From JBMNCQ01 sp049366715 (lineage in GTDB: Bacteria; Bacillota; Peptococcia; Peptococcales; BICA1-8): a DNA stretch of 64,000 nucleotides. The position numbers were made by a program, and so were the translations under genes. The notes under the pieces were generated by a model that saw only the letters and a program-made list of their open reading frames with translations, did not search any database and had not been told where the DNA came from. Location: positions 124,001-188,000 of the forward strand of contig JBMNCQ010000048.1 of NCBI GenBank assembly GCA_049366715.1, written 5' to 3'. The number at the start of each line of letters is the position of its first letter. Position 1 is the stretch's first letter. Positions 8,640 to 18,078 of the stretch are shown in pieces.

Positions 8640-9770
8640 GTGATACTTAAAAGTGTCGTTTTAGAAAATTTCAGAAATTATCATTTTCTGGAATTAAGAC
8701 TAAATAACAATATAAACATGTTAATAGGTGAAAATGCTCAGGGTAAAACTAACTTTATTGAGGCAATATATTATTTATCTACCGGTAGAACATTTAGAAA
8801 TAATAAAGACGGCGAAATAATAAACTGGCAAAAAGATTATTTTAGAATAAAAGGAATTATTGCTAAAGAAAATATAAATCGGGAAATAACCATTGATATT
8901 TACTATGACCGGAAAGGGACTAAGCAAATTAAAATTAACGGCGTAAAGTATAAAAAGTTAGCAGATCTGTTCGGTTATCTTCAAGTGGTTGTTTTTTCTC
9001 CTGATGATTTAAGTATTATTAAAGGATCACCTGCTGAGAGAAGAAAATATATTGATCTTGAAATTTGTCAGCTGGTAGCAGGATACTATAACAATATTAT
9101 TAATTATAATAAAGTTTTAGTTCAGAGAAATAATTTATTAAAAGAAATAAGGGATCATAATTGCAGTGCGGAGACCCTGGAAGTATGGGATGATCAATTT
9201 ATAAAATTTGGTAGTACTATGATCAAAAACAGGCTGGATTTTTTAAAAAAAGTCGTGCCCTGGGCCAGAAAAATACAACAGGAGATTACCGGAGGAAAAG
9301 AAGAATTAGAAATAAAATATAGTTCATTAATTGTAGATAATCCTCAGATGGAATTGGAAGCAATAGAAAAAAAATTTAAGACCCTTCTTGAAAAAAATAA
9401 AAAACAAGAAATAAATAAAGCATTTAGTATTTTTGGTCCTCATCGGGATGATATTATATTTTATATCAATAATAATGATTTAAAAACATTTGGTTCACAA
9501 GGTCAGCAAAGAACAGGTATTTTATCCTTAAAAATAGCAGAATTAAAATTATTTAATTATAATAATCAAGAATATCCCATATTACTATTAGACGATGTAA
9601 TGTCGGAATTGGATGATTTGAGAAGGGAATTTTTAATAAACATAATCAGAAATAATAAAATTCAAACATTTATTAGTGGTGCTAATCTAAAAATTATTGA
9701 AGAAGGAATAAGTAATCAAGAAATTTATCAGGTTAACTGTGGAACTATTGTTAGTTCTAAGGAGGAATAA
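8640..9770 (+). CDS. recF: DNA replication and repair protein RecF
   Basis: RecF is an SMC-like ATPase that helps load RecA at gaps. It starts with MILKSVVLENFRNYHFLELR and has the Walker A GENAQGKTNFIEAIY. The signature motif region includes FGSQGQQRTGILSLKIAEL, and the Walker B is LLLDDVMSELD. I prefer the GTG at 8640, since GGAG lies about 8 bases upstream. The GTG at 8631 sits too close to that site. The gene encoding the S4-domain protein RlbA/YaaA, often found between dnaN and recF in Bacillus, is absent here; the gap is only 18 bases. Confidence 0.96.
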   Translation: MILKSVVLENFRNYHFLELRLNNNINMLIGENAQGKTNFIEAIYYLSTGRTFRNNKDGEIINWQKDYFRIKGIIAKENINREITIDIYYDRKGTKQIKINGVKYKKLADLFGYLQVVVFSPDDLSIIKGSPAERRKYIDLEICQLVAGYYNNIINYNKVLVQRNNLLKEIRDHNCSAETLEVWDDQFIKFGSTMIKNRLDFLKKVVPWARKIQQEITGGKEELEIKYSSLIVDNPQMELEAIEKKFKTLLEKNKKQEINKAFSIFGPHRDDIIFYINNNDLKTFGSQGQQRTGILSLKIAELKLFNYNNQEYPILLLDDVMSELDDLRREFLINIIRNNKIQTFISGANLKIIEEGISNQEIYQVNCGTIVSSKEE

Positions 9771-9771
9771 T

Positions 9772-10035
9772 ATGTTTTTACATTTAGGAGAGGAAGTAAT
9801 TGTACCGAAAAAATCTATTATTGGTATTTTTGATAAAGAAAAATGTATTAATTCGATTATAACCAGAGAATTTATTGAAATATGTTATTCTGAAAAAAAA
9901 ATACACAAAATTGGTGATGAGGAAAAAATAAAGACATTTATCTTAACCAACGAAGGAGTTTATCTCTCACCAATATCTTCAATGACTTTATTAAAAAGAT
10001 TTGAAAAACTCATTGAGATTATTACAGAAGAATAA
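9772..10035 (+). CDS. remB: RemB/YaaB family DUF370 regulatory protein
   Basis: This is an 87-residue protein beginning MFLHLGEEVIVPKKSIIGIFD. It contains the DUF370 pattern with a TREFIE motif and an ending of ...LLKRFEKLIE. RemA and RemB relatives are DNA-binding regulators of matrix genes and osmoprotection in Bacillus. The ribosome-binding site AAGGAGG lies inside the end of recF, and the ATG is one base after the recF stop, so the two are translationally linked. The position between recF and gyrB matches yaaB/remB. Confidence 0.9.
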   Translation: MFLHLGEEVIVPKKSIIGIFDKEKCINSIITREFIEICYSEKKIHKIGDEEKIKTFILTNEGVYLSPISSMTLLKRFEKLIEIITEE

Positions 10036-10037
10036 AA

Positions 10038-10063
10038 GAGCCGGGGTCACCCCCGGTTTTTTT
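10038..10063 (+). terminator. Intrinsic terminator after remB
   Basis: A GC-rich hairpin (CCGGGG, loop, CCCCGG) is followed by eight Ts directly after the remB stop. It probably ends the dnaA-dnaN-recF-remB transcript before gyrB. Confidence 0.9.
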
Positions 10064-10220
10064 TATTAAATGTGATTAAAAATCAGGAAATAAGGATAAA
10101 CGTTAAAGCAATATAATGATTAAACCGGAATATATAAATTTATTTTTAGTTATATTGATATATTATAAATACTTTGCTATAATTATACTTTAGGGAAAAT
10201 ATATACAAGGGGAGAATAAT

Positions 10221-12128
10221 GTGGAACAAATTAATAATAATGGATATACAGCCAATGAAATACAGGTACTTGAAGGTTTAGAAGCCGTAAGAAAAAGGCC
10301 GGGTATGTATATTGGTAGTACAAGCTCCCGTGGTTTGCATCACTTAGTTTATGAAATTGTCGATAACAGTATTGATGAAGCTTTAGCTGGTTATGGAAAC
10401 GAAATAGATGTAATTATTCATAAAGATAATAGTATAACGGTAATTGATGAAGGGAGAGGTATTCCGGTAGAACCTCATCCAAAAATGAAAATACCGGCGG
10501 TTGAACTTGTTCTTACTACCTTGCATGCCGGTGGTAAATTTGGCGGCCAGGGATATAAGGTATCCGGGGGTCTTCATGGTGTCGGGATGTCTGTTGTTAA
10601 TGCCCTCTCGGAATGGTTGGAAGTTGAAGTAAGCAGAGAAGGAAAAATATTTCACCAAAGGTATGAAAGAGGTAAAACAGCTACGAAATTAAAAGTAATC
10701 GGTAATAAAGAGAAAACAGGCACTAAAATATTTTTTAAACCGGATAATACAATTTTTGAAGATCTGGTATATGATTTTAGTGTTTTATCCCAAAGATTGC
10801 GGGAATTATCTTTTTTAAATAAAGGTTTGAAAATTATTTTAAAAGATAAAAGGGATGATAAAGAGGCTGTTTTCCTGCATGACGGCGGGATTGTAGATTT
10901 TGTAAAACATATTAACAAGAATAAAGATGCCGTTAACTCTAAAGTGATATTTATTGAAGATGAAAAAGATAGCATCCAGGTAGAAGTAGCCTTACAATAC
11001 ACCGATACCTATACGGAAAATATTTTTTCTTATGCAAACAATATTAATACTCATGAAGGCGGTACCCATGAATCTGGTTTTAAATCAGCCCTTACCAGAG
11101 TAATCAATGATTATGCCCGTAAAAATAATTTATTGAAAGAAAATGATAATAATTTAAGCGGTGAAGATATCAGGGAAGGTTTAACGGCTGTTATTAGCGT
11201 AAAAGTCCCTGAGCCGCAATTTGAAGGACAAACAAAAACAAAATTGGGTAACAGTGAGGTAAGGGGAATAACGGAAGGTATCGTTAATGAAAATTTAGCA
11301 ACATTTTTAGAAGAAAATCCTTCTGTCGGCAAGAAAATAATAGAAAAAGCTGTTTATGCTGCAAGAGCAAGAGAAGCAGCCCGTAAAGCCCGTGAATTAA
11401 CAAGAAGAAAAAATGCTTTAGAAAGTACTGCATTACCGGGTAAACTAGCTGATTGTTCAATAAAAGACCCTCAGTTTTGTGAATTATATTTAGTTGAGGG
11501 TGATTCTGCAGGAGGATCTGCTAAACAGGGCAGGGACAGGAGATTTCAAGCAATACTGCCATTAAGGGGTAAGATTATTAATGTTGAAAAAGCCCGTTTA
11601 GATAAAATTTTAAACAATGAAGAAATCAGAGCAATTATTACGGCAATGGGTACCGGAATAAGTGATGATTTTGAAATAACCAAAGCAAGATATCATAAAA
11701 TTATTTTAATGAGTGACGCTGATGTAGATGGTGCCCATATTAGAACTTTATTACTGACTTTCTTTTACCGGTATATGAAACCGTTAGTAGAAAACGGATA
11801 TGTATATATCGCTCAGCCCCCTTTATATAAAGTTAAAAAGAGTAAGCAGGAGACGTATATTTACTCTGATGATGAATTAAATAATCATTTGGAAAAAGTA
11901 GGTAGGGATAATTATTCCATCCAAAGATATAAAGGTTTGGGAGAAATGAATCCTGAGCAGCTCTGGGATACAACGATGAATCCAGAAAGCAGAACCATTT
12001 TAAAAGTAAATTTGGAGGATGCCATCAAAGCCGACGAAATTTTTACTATCCTGATGGGGGATAAAGTTGAGCCTAGACGGGATTTTATCCAATCTAATGC
12101 AAAATATGTACGTAATTTAGATATTTAG
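10221..12128 (+). CDS. gyrB: DNA gyrase subunit B
   Basis: GyrB supplies the ATPase and Toprim domains of the A2B2 gyrase. The 635-residue protein shows the GHKL ATPase motifs LEAVRKRPGMYIGST, DNSIDEALAG and GLHGVGMSVVNALS. The Toprim motifs are LVEGDSAGGSAKQGRDR and LMSDADVDGAHIRTLLLTF. The C-terminal segment is RRDFIQSNAKYVRNLDI. Start is GTG at 10221 with GGGGAG 8 bases upstream. Confidence 0.98.
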   Translation: MEQINNNGYTANEIQVLEGLEAVRKRPGMYIGSTSSRGLHHLVYEIVDNSIDEALAGYGNEIDVIIHKDNSITVIDEGRGIPVEPHPKMKIPAVELVLTTLHAGGKFGGQGYKVSGGLHGVGMSVVNALSEWLEVEVSREGKIFHQRYERGKTATKLKVIGNKEKTGTKIFFKPDNTIFEDLVYDFSVLSQRLRELSFLNKGLKIILKDKRDDKEAVFLHDGGIVDFVKHINKNKDAVNSKVIFIEDEKDSIQVEVALQYTDTYTENIFSYANNINTHEGGTHESGFKSALTRVINDYARKNNLLKENDNNLSGEDIREGLTAVISVKVPEPQFEGQTKTKLGNSEVRGITEGIVNENLATFLEENPSVGKKIIEKAVYAARAREAARKARELTRRKNALESTALPGKLADCSIKDPQFCELYLVEGDSAGGSAKQGRDRRFQAILPLRGKIINVEKARLDKILNNEEIRAIITAMGTGISDDFEITKARYHKIILMSDADVDGAHIRTLLLTFFYRYMKPLVENGYVYIAQPPLYKVKKSKQETYIYSDDELNNHLEKVGRDNYSIQRYKGLGEMNPEQLWDTTMNPESRTILKVNLEDAIKADEIFTILMGDKVEPRRDFIQSNAKYVRNLDI

Positions 12129-12203
12129 AAAATATATTCTCTGATCATATTAAGAAGTTTGCAAATAAGTGTTTGGTGTATATTTTATCCAGGGGCTAAT
12201 AAG

Positions 12204-12232
12204 GACGCGCAGGCAGACAGGCGCGTCTTTTT
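12204..12232 (+). terminator. Intrinsic terminator after gyrB
   Basis: GACGCGC and GCGCGTC pair around a ten-base loop and are followed by five Ts. It lies 75 bases after the gyrB stop. Confidence 0.85.
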
Positions 12233-12317
12233 GCTGTTGCTTTTTTCTTGAAAGTTTAATATAAATAAAAAAAGTGGAGAAAATAAAATCATAATAATTT
12301 ATAAAGGAATGTGTTCT

Positions 12318-12770
12318 GTGAAGGATAAATTATTTTCCGGAGCATTGGCAGGTTTGATCGGAGCAGGAGTTGTGGGTTTAATCAGCCAAATTCTTAAAAA
12401 ATTAGGCGTATATGATTTTACCTATATGGATATTGCGGCTTCACTGATCCTTCCTCAATCGTTGCAAAAGAGTATATCCTGGCAAGTGGTGGGCTGGTTT
12501 AATAATTTTATTATTGGTGTTATTTTAGGTATTGTTTTAACATACATTCTTGCCTATACGGGAAAAGATTATGGAATTATCAAGGGTGCTGTTTTTGGAT
12601 TGGTCTGGTGGTTTTTGTTAAGTGTAGTAATACAACCGGGATATTTTCATTGGGATCGGTTTCACGATATTCATCATTTAATTAGTTGTATCTTTAGGGA
12701 TGTTTTTTTTGGAATAATAGTCAGTTCAATTATTGTAAGATATGCTGATTTAAAAAATCCGGTTAAATAA
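12318..12770 (+). CDS. Small membrane protein of unknown function
   Basis: I do not recognise this family with certainty. The protein of about 150 residues has four hydrophobic stretches: near the N-terminus (ALAGLIGAGVVGLIS), NNFIIGVILGIVLTYILAY, AVFGLVWWFLLSVVI, and DVFFGIIVSSIIV. Between the last two is a His-rich loop (HWDRFHDIHHLI), which might bind a metal; that is inference. It resembles YqhR-like or general four-helix integral membrane proteins. The GTG at 12318 is about 10 bases from AAAGGA; an ATG at 12309 is too close to that site. It stands alone between gyrB and gyrA with its own terminator. Confidence 0.75.
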   Translation: MKDKLFSGALAGLIGAGVVGLISQILKKLGVYDFTYMDIAASLILPQSLQKSISWQVVGWFNNFIIGVILGIVLTYILAYTGKDYGIIKGAVFGLVWWFLLSVVIQPGYFHWDRFHDIHHLISCIFRDVFFGIIVSSIIVRYADLKNPVK

Positions 12771-12794
12771 AAAATTTTTTAAAATTAAATTATA

Positions 12795-12816
12795 ACCTGC
12801 CAAAGGCAGGTCTTTT
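12795..12816 (+). terminator. Intrinsic terminator after the small membrane protein gene
   Basis: ACCTGCC and GGCAGGT pair around an AAA loop and are followed by CTTTTT. It separates this gene from gyrA. Confidence 0.85.
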
Positions 12817-12916
12817 TAGTTGCTTTCCTATTTAATTAAAGATATACTAGTAGAGATATATTCCATTTTTTTCTTACTATTTATTTAAGACTTAGAAGTG
12901 AAAGGGGATCCAAATA

Positions 12917-15349
12917 GTGGAGAATTTCACCCATGGAAAAATATTACCGATTAAAATTGAAGATGAAATGCAAAAATCATATATAGATTATGCTATGAGC
13001 GTTATAGTAGGCAGAGCACTGCCTGATGTCAGAGACGGCTTAAAACCTGTACATAGGCGTATTCTTTATTCCATGTATAAAACCGGAATGACGCCGGACA
13101 AGCCTCATAAGAAATCAGCTCACGTGGTGGGCGATGTTTTAGCTAAGTACCATCCCCATGGTGATAGTGCAGTTTATGATGCTATGGTGAGGATGGCTCA
13201 GCCTTTTTCTACCCGTTATCCTTTGGTGGACGGCCATGGCAATTTTGGTTCGGTTGATGGAGATTCAGCTGCGGCTATGCGTTATACTGAAGTGAGAATG
13301 TCGAAATTAACAACGGAATTGCTATCCGATATTGAAAAAGATACCATAGATTATATACCTAACTATGATGAATCCCTTGAAGAACCGGTAGTGCTGCCGG
13401 CCAGATATCCTAATTTACTGGTTAATGGCTCTTCAGGTATTGCTGTTGGAATGGCTACAAATATACCGCCTCATAATTTAAAAGAAGTAATTAATGGTGT
13501 GATTTCCTTAATTGATAATCCGGATGTAGATAATACCGAATTAACCAAAATTATTAAAGGACCTGATTTCCCTACAGGCGGGATTATTATGGGAAAAAGG
13601 GGCATCAAGCAGGCTTATGAAACAGGCCGGGGAGTAATTAAAGTCAGGGCTAAAACGCAAATAGAAAAAATGAATAACGGTAAAATGAGAATCGTTGCCA
13701 CAGAATTGCCTTACTTAGTTAATAAAGCAAAACTAATAGAGAGAATTGCTGAGTTGGTAAGGGATAAAAAAATAGACGGCATTACGGATTTACGGGATGA
13801 ATCGGACCGTACAGGTATGAGAGTTGTCATTGAGTTAAGAAGGGATATCAATCCACAGGTGATTTTAAATCAGCTTTATAAAAATACCCAGCTGCAGGAA
13901 ACCTTTGGTACGATAATGCTGGCTTTAGTTGATGGTGAGCCGAGAGTTTTAAGCCTGAAAGAAGTCCTTTACTATTATTTGGAACATCAAAAAGATGTCA
14001 TTGTCAGAAGGACAAAGTATGAGCTGGCCAAAGCGGAAGAAAGAGCCCATATCGTTGAAGGATTAAGGATCGCTTTAAATAACCTGGATGAGGTTATTAA
14101 AACCATCAGACAATCCCGGACAACAGAAGAAGCCAGATCAAACCTGATGAATAAATTTGCTTTAAGTGAAAAACAGTCCCAGGCTATTTTGGATATGCGT
14201 TTGCAAAAACTAACAGGTCTGGAAAGGGAAAAATTAGAAGAAGAATATAAAATTCTCATGGAGAAGATTGAATATTATCGTAGTGTTCTAGCCGACGAAA
14301 AGATGGTTTATGATATTATCAAAGAAGAAATAAGTATTATCAGGGATAAATATTCAGATGACAGAAGAACTGAAATAACGATTTCTGATGATAAGCTGGA
14401 AATGGAAGATTTAATCGCTGATGAAGATGTGGTAGTCACGATAAGTCATAACGGTTATATCAAGAGAATGCCTACTGATACTTATAAAAGCCAGCGCAGA
14501 GGCGGCAAAGGGATTACCGCTATGACCACAAAGGGAGAAGATTTTGTTGAACAGTTATTTATCGCAACTACTCATAATTATCTCCTTTTCTTTACGAATA
14601 AAGGTAAAGTTTATCGATTAAAAGTATATGAGATACCTGAAGCCGGCCGGCAGTCTAAAGGAACTGCCATCGTTAATCTTTTGTATATTGGCGGAGATGA
14701 ACAAATTACGGCGGTTATTCCGGTTAAAGAATATTTGGAAGGCTGGTATTTGTTAGCTGCAACGAAAAAGGGTATCGTCAAGAAAACTGAATTAAGGGAA
14801 TATGATACTTCCCGTAAAGACGGTATTATTGCTATTTCTTTAGCTGAAGATGATGAATTAATCGGCGTGCAGTTAACTGATGGAAGCCAGGATGTATTAA
14901 TCGTAACCAAGGAAGGATTATCTATTCGTTTTAATGAAACAGATGTACGTTCCATGGGAAGAACTGCCCGGGGTGTAAGGGGTATTAATCTTGAAAAAGA
15001 TGATTTAGTGATCGGTATGGATATTGTTAGAGAAAATGCGCAGCTTTTGGTTATCACAGATAAAGGCTACGGAAAGCGAACCGCATTAGGGGAATACAGG
15101 ACCCAGTCCAGAGGCGGTAAAGGAATCATTACCTTAAGAACGACTCTGCGTAACGGAAAACTGGTGGGTATTAAAGTTATCAAAGAAGGGGAAGAAATCA
15201 TGATCATATCTAAAGAAGGTATTATTATACGATTAAAGGTTGATGATATTTCTTCTATGAGCAGGACAACACAAGGGGTCTTAATTATGCGTGTTGGAGA
15301 AGACGATGCGGTGGTCGCACTGGCAAGAGTTGTTTCTGATGATCATTAA
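12917..15349 (+). CDS. gyrA: DNA gyrase subunit A
   Basis: GyrA makes and rejoins the double-strand break during supercoiling. The 810-residue protein has the catalytic Tyr at residue 123 (AMRYTEVRM). The quinolone-resistance region HGDSAVYD carries Ser84 and Asp88, the residues of the sensitive form. The C-terminal beta-pinwheel includes the gyrase-specific GyrA box QRRGGKG, which separates gyrase from topoisomerase IV. Start is GTG at 12917 behind AAAGGGGAT. Confidence 0.98.
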   Translation: MENFTHGKILPIKIEDEMQKSYIDYAMSVIVGRALPDVRDGLKPVHRRILYSMYKTGMTPDKPHKKSAHVVGDVLAKYHPHGDSAVYDAMVRMAQPFSTRYPLVDGHGNFGSVDGDSAAAMRYTEVRMSKLTTELLSDIEKDTIDYIPNYDESLEEPVVLPARYPNLLVNGSSGIAVGMATNIPPHNLKEVINGVISLIDNPDVDNTELTKIIKGPDFPTGGIIMGKRGIKQAYETGRGVIKVRAKTQIEKMNNGKMRIVATELPYLVNKAKLIERIAELVRDKKIDGITDLRDESDRTGMRVVIELRRDINPQVILNQLYKNTQLQETFGTIMLALVDGEPRVLSLKEVLYYYLEHQKDVIVRRTKYELAKAEERAHIVEGLRIALNNLDEVIKTIRQSRTTEEARSNLMNKFALSEKQSQAILDMRLQKLTGLEREKLEEEYKILMEKIEYYRSVLADEKMVYDIIKEEISIIRDKYSDDRRTEITISDDKLEMEDLIADEDVVVTISHNGYIKRMPTDTYKSQRRGGKGITAMTTKGEDFVEQLFIATTHNYLLFFTNKGKVYRLKVYEIPEAGRQSKGTAIVNLLYIGGDEQITAVIPVKEYLEGWYLLAATKKGIVKKTELREYDTSRKDGIIAISLAEDDELIGVQLTDGSQDVLIVTKEGLSIRFNETDVRSMGRTARGVRGINLEKDDLVIGMDIVRENAQLLVITDKGYGKRTALGEYRTQSRGGKGIITLRTTLRNGKLVGIKVIKEGEEIMIISKEGIIIRLKVDDISSMSRTTQGVLIMRVGEDDAVVALARVVSDDH

Positions 15350-15356
15350 TTAAAAA

Positions 15357-15396
15357 AATTAAAGAACCGTAATCATTTGCGGTTCTTTAATTTTTA
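15357..15396 (+). terminator. Intrinsic terminator after gyrA
   Basis: AATTAAAGAACCG and its reverse complement flank a ten-base loop and end in a T-rich tail, eight bases after the gyrA stop. Confidence 0.85.
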
Positions 15397-15449
15397 ATTA
15401 ATAGATTAAGAAAAAAAAGTAAAAGCTAAGTTTATCTAGGGGGGATATT

Positions 15450-16358
15450 GTGGCAAATATAATTTTTTTAAATGAAAATAAGAAGGTTGAATTAGGAAAA
15501 AATGAGAATATATATTGCTTTAATTTAGAAAAAAACAATGTTCAGGCTTCTCTGTTAATTGACAAAATAAATAACAGGCTCCGGGTTTTATGGTTTAAAG
15601 GAACGGAATTAGCAAATATTCTGACGGATATTTTAGAGCTTGCCGGTTTGAACAACTTAGATAAAATATGGGCTGTAGCTGCCCCAAACCAGTGGCAGTC
15701 TCTTTTTAAATGGGGATATATTTTAGAAGGTATCTTGCCAAAATATTTCGCTGATGAACCGGCTTATTATATGGCTTATTTTTTAAATCCTGAAAGAAGA
15801 AGCAGCTCAAATATTGAAAAAGAGAACGAATTAATAAGAAATTTGCGTTCTCAAGATTTGGCAGGTCAGGTTCCCATTTTGCCGGAGGGGTATGAAATGC
15901 GTTTGGGAACACCGGAGGATGCTTTTGAATTAGCTGCCTTTTATGATGAAATATTTCCGACATATCCTACGCCGATGCATGATGTGCAATATGTTAAAAA
16001 AATGATGAATAGTAAAGTCATATTTAATCTTATTTTTTACCATGGTAAAATTATTGCTGCTGCTTCGGCAGATATTGAAGAAAAATCAGGGACTGCAGAA
16101 ATGACGGATATAGCCTGTTCACCGGTACATAGAGGAAAGAAGCTGCCTGTAATTGCAATTAAGCAGTTAGAAGTAAAAATGCGGGAAGAAAAAATTAAAA
16201 CCCTGTATACTTTAGCCCGGGCTAAGCTTCCTGGTATCAACAAGGCTTTTTTCAGACTTGATTATGAATATTCCGGGAGATTAATCAATAACTGCGATAT
16301 TTTTGGCGGTTATGAGGATATGAATTTATTGGTTAAAGCATTAGATTGTGAAAACTAA
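15450..16358 (+). CDS. AblB-like GNAT N-acetyltransferase (putative beta-lysine N-acetyltransferase)
   Basis: The 302-residue protein has a C-terminal GNAT fold. The C-terminal third reads AEMTDIACSPVHRGKKLP, then TLYTLARAKLPGINKAFFRLDYEYSGRLINNCDIFGG in two adjoining stretches. This resembles AblB, which acetylates beta-lysine to the osmolyte N-epsilon-acetyl-beta-lysine. The usual partner ablA (lysine 2,3-aminomutase) is not next to it. The substrate is therefore uncertain, and a general acyltransferase is possible. Start is GTG at 15450 behind GGGGGGATATT. It is transcribed alone or with ackA (80 bases downstream). Confidence 0.7.
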   Translation: MANIIFLNENKKVELGKNENIYCFNLEKNNVQASLLIDKINNRLRVLWFKGTELANILTDILELAGLNNLDKIWAVAAPNQWQSLFKWGYILEGILPKYFADEPAYYMAYFLNPERRSSSNIEKENELIRNLRSQDLAGQVPILPEGYEMRLGTPEDAFELAAFYDEIFPTYPTPMHDVQYVKKMMNSKVIFNLIFYHGKIIAAASADIEEKSGTAEMTDIACSPVHRGKKLPVIAIKQLEVKMREEKIKTLYTLARAKLPGINKAFFRLDYEYSGRLINNCDIFGGYEDMNLLVKALDCEN

Positions 16359-16438
16359 ATGAAATACAAGTAAATCATTGAGAAGTAATTTCAACTATAG
16401 TAAAATGAATGAGTAAATTTTAAGTGGAGGTTTTGGAT

Positions 16439-17638
16439 ATGAATGTTTTAGTAATTAACTGCGGCAGCTCCTCATTAAAATATCAATTATTTGATATGAC
16501 TAATGAGAGTGTATTAGCCAAGGGTTTAGTAGAAAGAATCGGCCTCGAAGGTGCGAAATTATCCCATCGTCCTAATAAAAAAGATAGATATGAAATTACA
16601 ACCGAAATTCCTGATCATGAAAAAGCTATTGAATTGGTATTAAATGCTTTAGTTGACCCTGAGCACGGTGTTATTGACAGTATGGACAAGATTAATGCTA
16701 TTGGTCACAGAGTCGTTCACGGCGGCGAAGCTTTCTCCGGCTCAGTGCTCATTAGTGTTGAGGTTATGAAAGCTTTAAATGAAAATATAGCTTTAGCACC
16801 ATTACATAATCCACCTAATATTATGGGTATTGAAGCATGTAAAAAATTAATGCCTGCTGTTCCGCAAGCCGGTGTTTTTGATACTGCTTTTCATCAAACT
16901 ATCCCCAAATATGCTTATTTATATGGTATTCCTTATGAATACTATGAAAAATATAAAATTCGCAAATATGGTTTTCATGGGACATCCCATAAATATGTTT
17001 CCCAAAGGACGGCAGCCATGCTGAGGACTCCTCTGGAAAAACTAAAATTAATTACCTGTCATTTAGGTAATGGCGCCAGTATTTGTGCCATTGACGGAGG
17101 TAAATCAGTAGAAACAAGCATGGGCTTTACGCCGTTAGAAGGTTTGATGATGGGGACACGGTCCGGTGATATTGACCCTTCAATTGTCTCTTTTCTAATG
17201 GAAAAAGAAGGCTGGTCTTTAGATGAAGCGACCAATTTTTTAAATAAACGGAGCGGTGTTTTGGGTGTTTCCGGTGTGAGCAGTGATTTTCGCGATATAG
17301 AATCAGCGGCTGAAGGAGGAAATGAAAGGGCTCAACTTGCTTTGGAAAGATTTGTACATATGGTTAAAAAATATATCGGATCTTATGTTGCTATTATGAA
17401 CGGTGTTGACGCCATTATTTTTACCGCCGGTTTAGGTGAAAATTCTCCGGAAACCCGCTATCAGGTATGTAAAGATCTGGCCTATTTAGGTTTAGAAATT
17501 GACAGAGATAAAAACTTTACCAGAGGGGTAGAGGCAGAAGTGACTACAGAAGATTCAAAAGTGAAAGTAATGGTCATTCCTACTAATGAAGAGTTAATGA
17601 TCGCCAGGGATACTTATGATATCGTAAAAGCAAAATAA
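16439..17638 (+). CDS. ackA: Acetate kinase
   Basis: AckA interconverts acetyl phosphate plus ADP and acetate plus ATP, the energy-yielding last step of acetate fermentation. The 399-residue protein begins MNVLVINCGSSSLKYQLFD. It has the signatures YGFHGTSHKYVS, the phosphate-binding HLGNGASICAI, and FTAGLGENSPETR. The ATG at 16439 has GTGGAGG about 8 bases upstream; an earlier in-frame start at 16424 overlaps that site and is unlikely. No pta lies beside it. An acetate-forming anaerobic lifestyle is a reasonable inference. Confidence 0.97.
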   Translation: MNVLVINCGSSSLKYQLFDMTNESVLAKGLVERIGLEGAKLSHRPNKKDRYEITTEIPDHEKAIELVLNALVDPEHGVIDSMDKINAIGHRVVHGGEAFSGSVLISVEVMKALNENIALAPLHNPPNIMGIEACKKLMPAVPQAGVFDTAFHQTIPKYAYLYGIPYEYYEKYKIRKYGFHGTSHKYVSQRTAAMLRTPLEKLKLITCHLGNGASICAIDGGKSVETSMGFTPLEGLMMGTRSGDIDPSIVSFLMEKEGWSLDEATNFLNKRSGVLGVSGVSSDFRDIESAAEGGNERAQLALERFVHMVKKYIGSYVAIMNGVDAIIFTAGLGENSPETRYQVCKDLAYLGLEIDRDKNFTRGVEAEVTTEDSKVKVMVIPTNEELMIARDTYDIVKAK

Positions 17639-17670
17639 TTAGAGAAAATCATGGATTAAAGAGATATTAG

Positions 17671-17712
17671 ACAAGGGCATGCCTTATTAAAGGTGGTATG
17701 CCCTTGTTTAAT
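17671..17712 (+). terminator. Intrinsic terminator after ackA
   Basis: ACAAGGGCATGCC pairs with GGTATGCCCTTGT around an 11-base loop and is followed by a short T-rich stretch. Confidence 0.8.
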
Positions 17713-17775
17713 CTAAAAAAATGAATATTTTATAAAAATAATGGAAGAATCTTTATTAGAAAATTAATTATTTCC

Positions 17776-17805
17776 TTGACAATAAGAATTAGCATGTAGT
17801 AATAT
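17776..17805 (+). promoter_or_regulatory. Sigma-A type promoter of the serine T-box operon
   Basis: A perfect TTGACA at 17776-17781 is followed after 18 bases by TAATAT at 17800-17805. It sits about 30 bases before the T-box leader begins, so transcription would start at the leader. Confidence 0.75.
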
Positions 17806-17829
17806 ACTTTTAAATATTATACTACTTTA

Positions 17830-18078
17830 AACACAGTGAAGGGGAACAAGTACTTTAAAGTTCTGTTTACAGAGAGTTGGTGGCTGGTGTAAACCAACAG
17901 GGAATTTTAGAGGAAATTCCGCCCTGGAGTGGGGTACGATGAGTACAGCCGTTTAACACGTACGTTAACGTGTAATTGAGAGGGAAAATAGAAAAATTTC
18001 TATTTCTCCAAACTGGGTGGCAACGCGGGTTAAGATGCTCGTCCCTGTAGGTATATCTACAGGTGACGGGCTTTTTTA
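17830..18078 (+). ncRNA. T-box leader (probable serine specificity) with intrinsic terminator
   Basis: A T-box measures charging of a tRNA and lets transcription proceed when the tRNA is uncharged. The Stem I elements AGAGAG and GGTGGCTGGTGTAAACC are present (17874-17895). The invariant antiterminator bulge AACTGGGTGGCAACGCGGG is at 18010-18028. The competing terminator hairpin spans 18037-18071 and is followed by six Ts. The likely specifier is TCC (Ser) at 17918-17920, just before GCCCTGGAG. This fits the downstream serine genes but is my reading of the loop, not a computed fold. Confidence 0.9.

Noticed and set aside
14611..15057. Minus-strand frame of 148 codons inside gyrA
   Set aside because: It is antisense to the GyrA pinwheel region and has no supporting motif.
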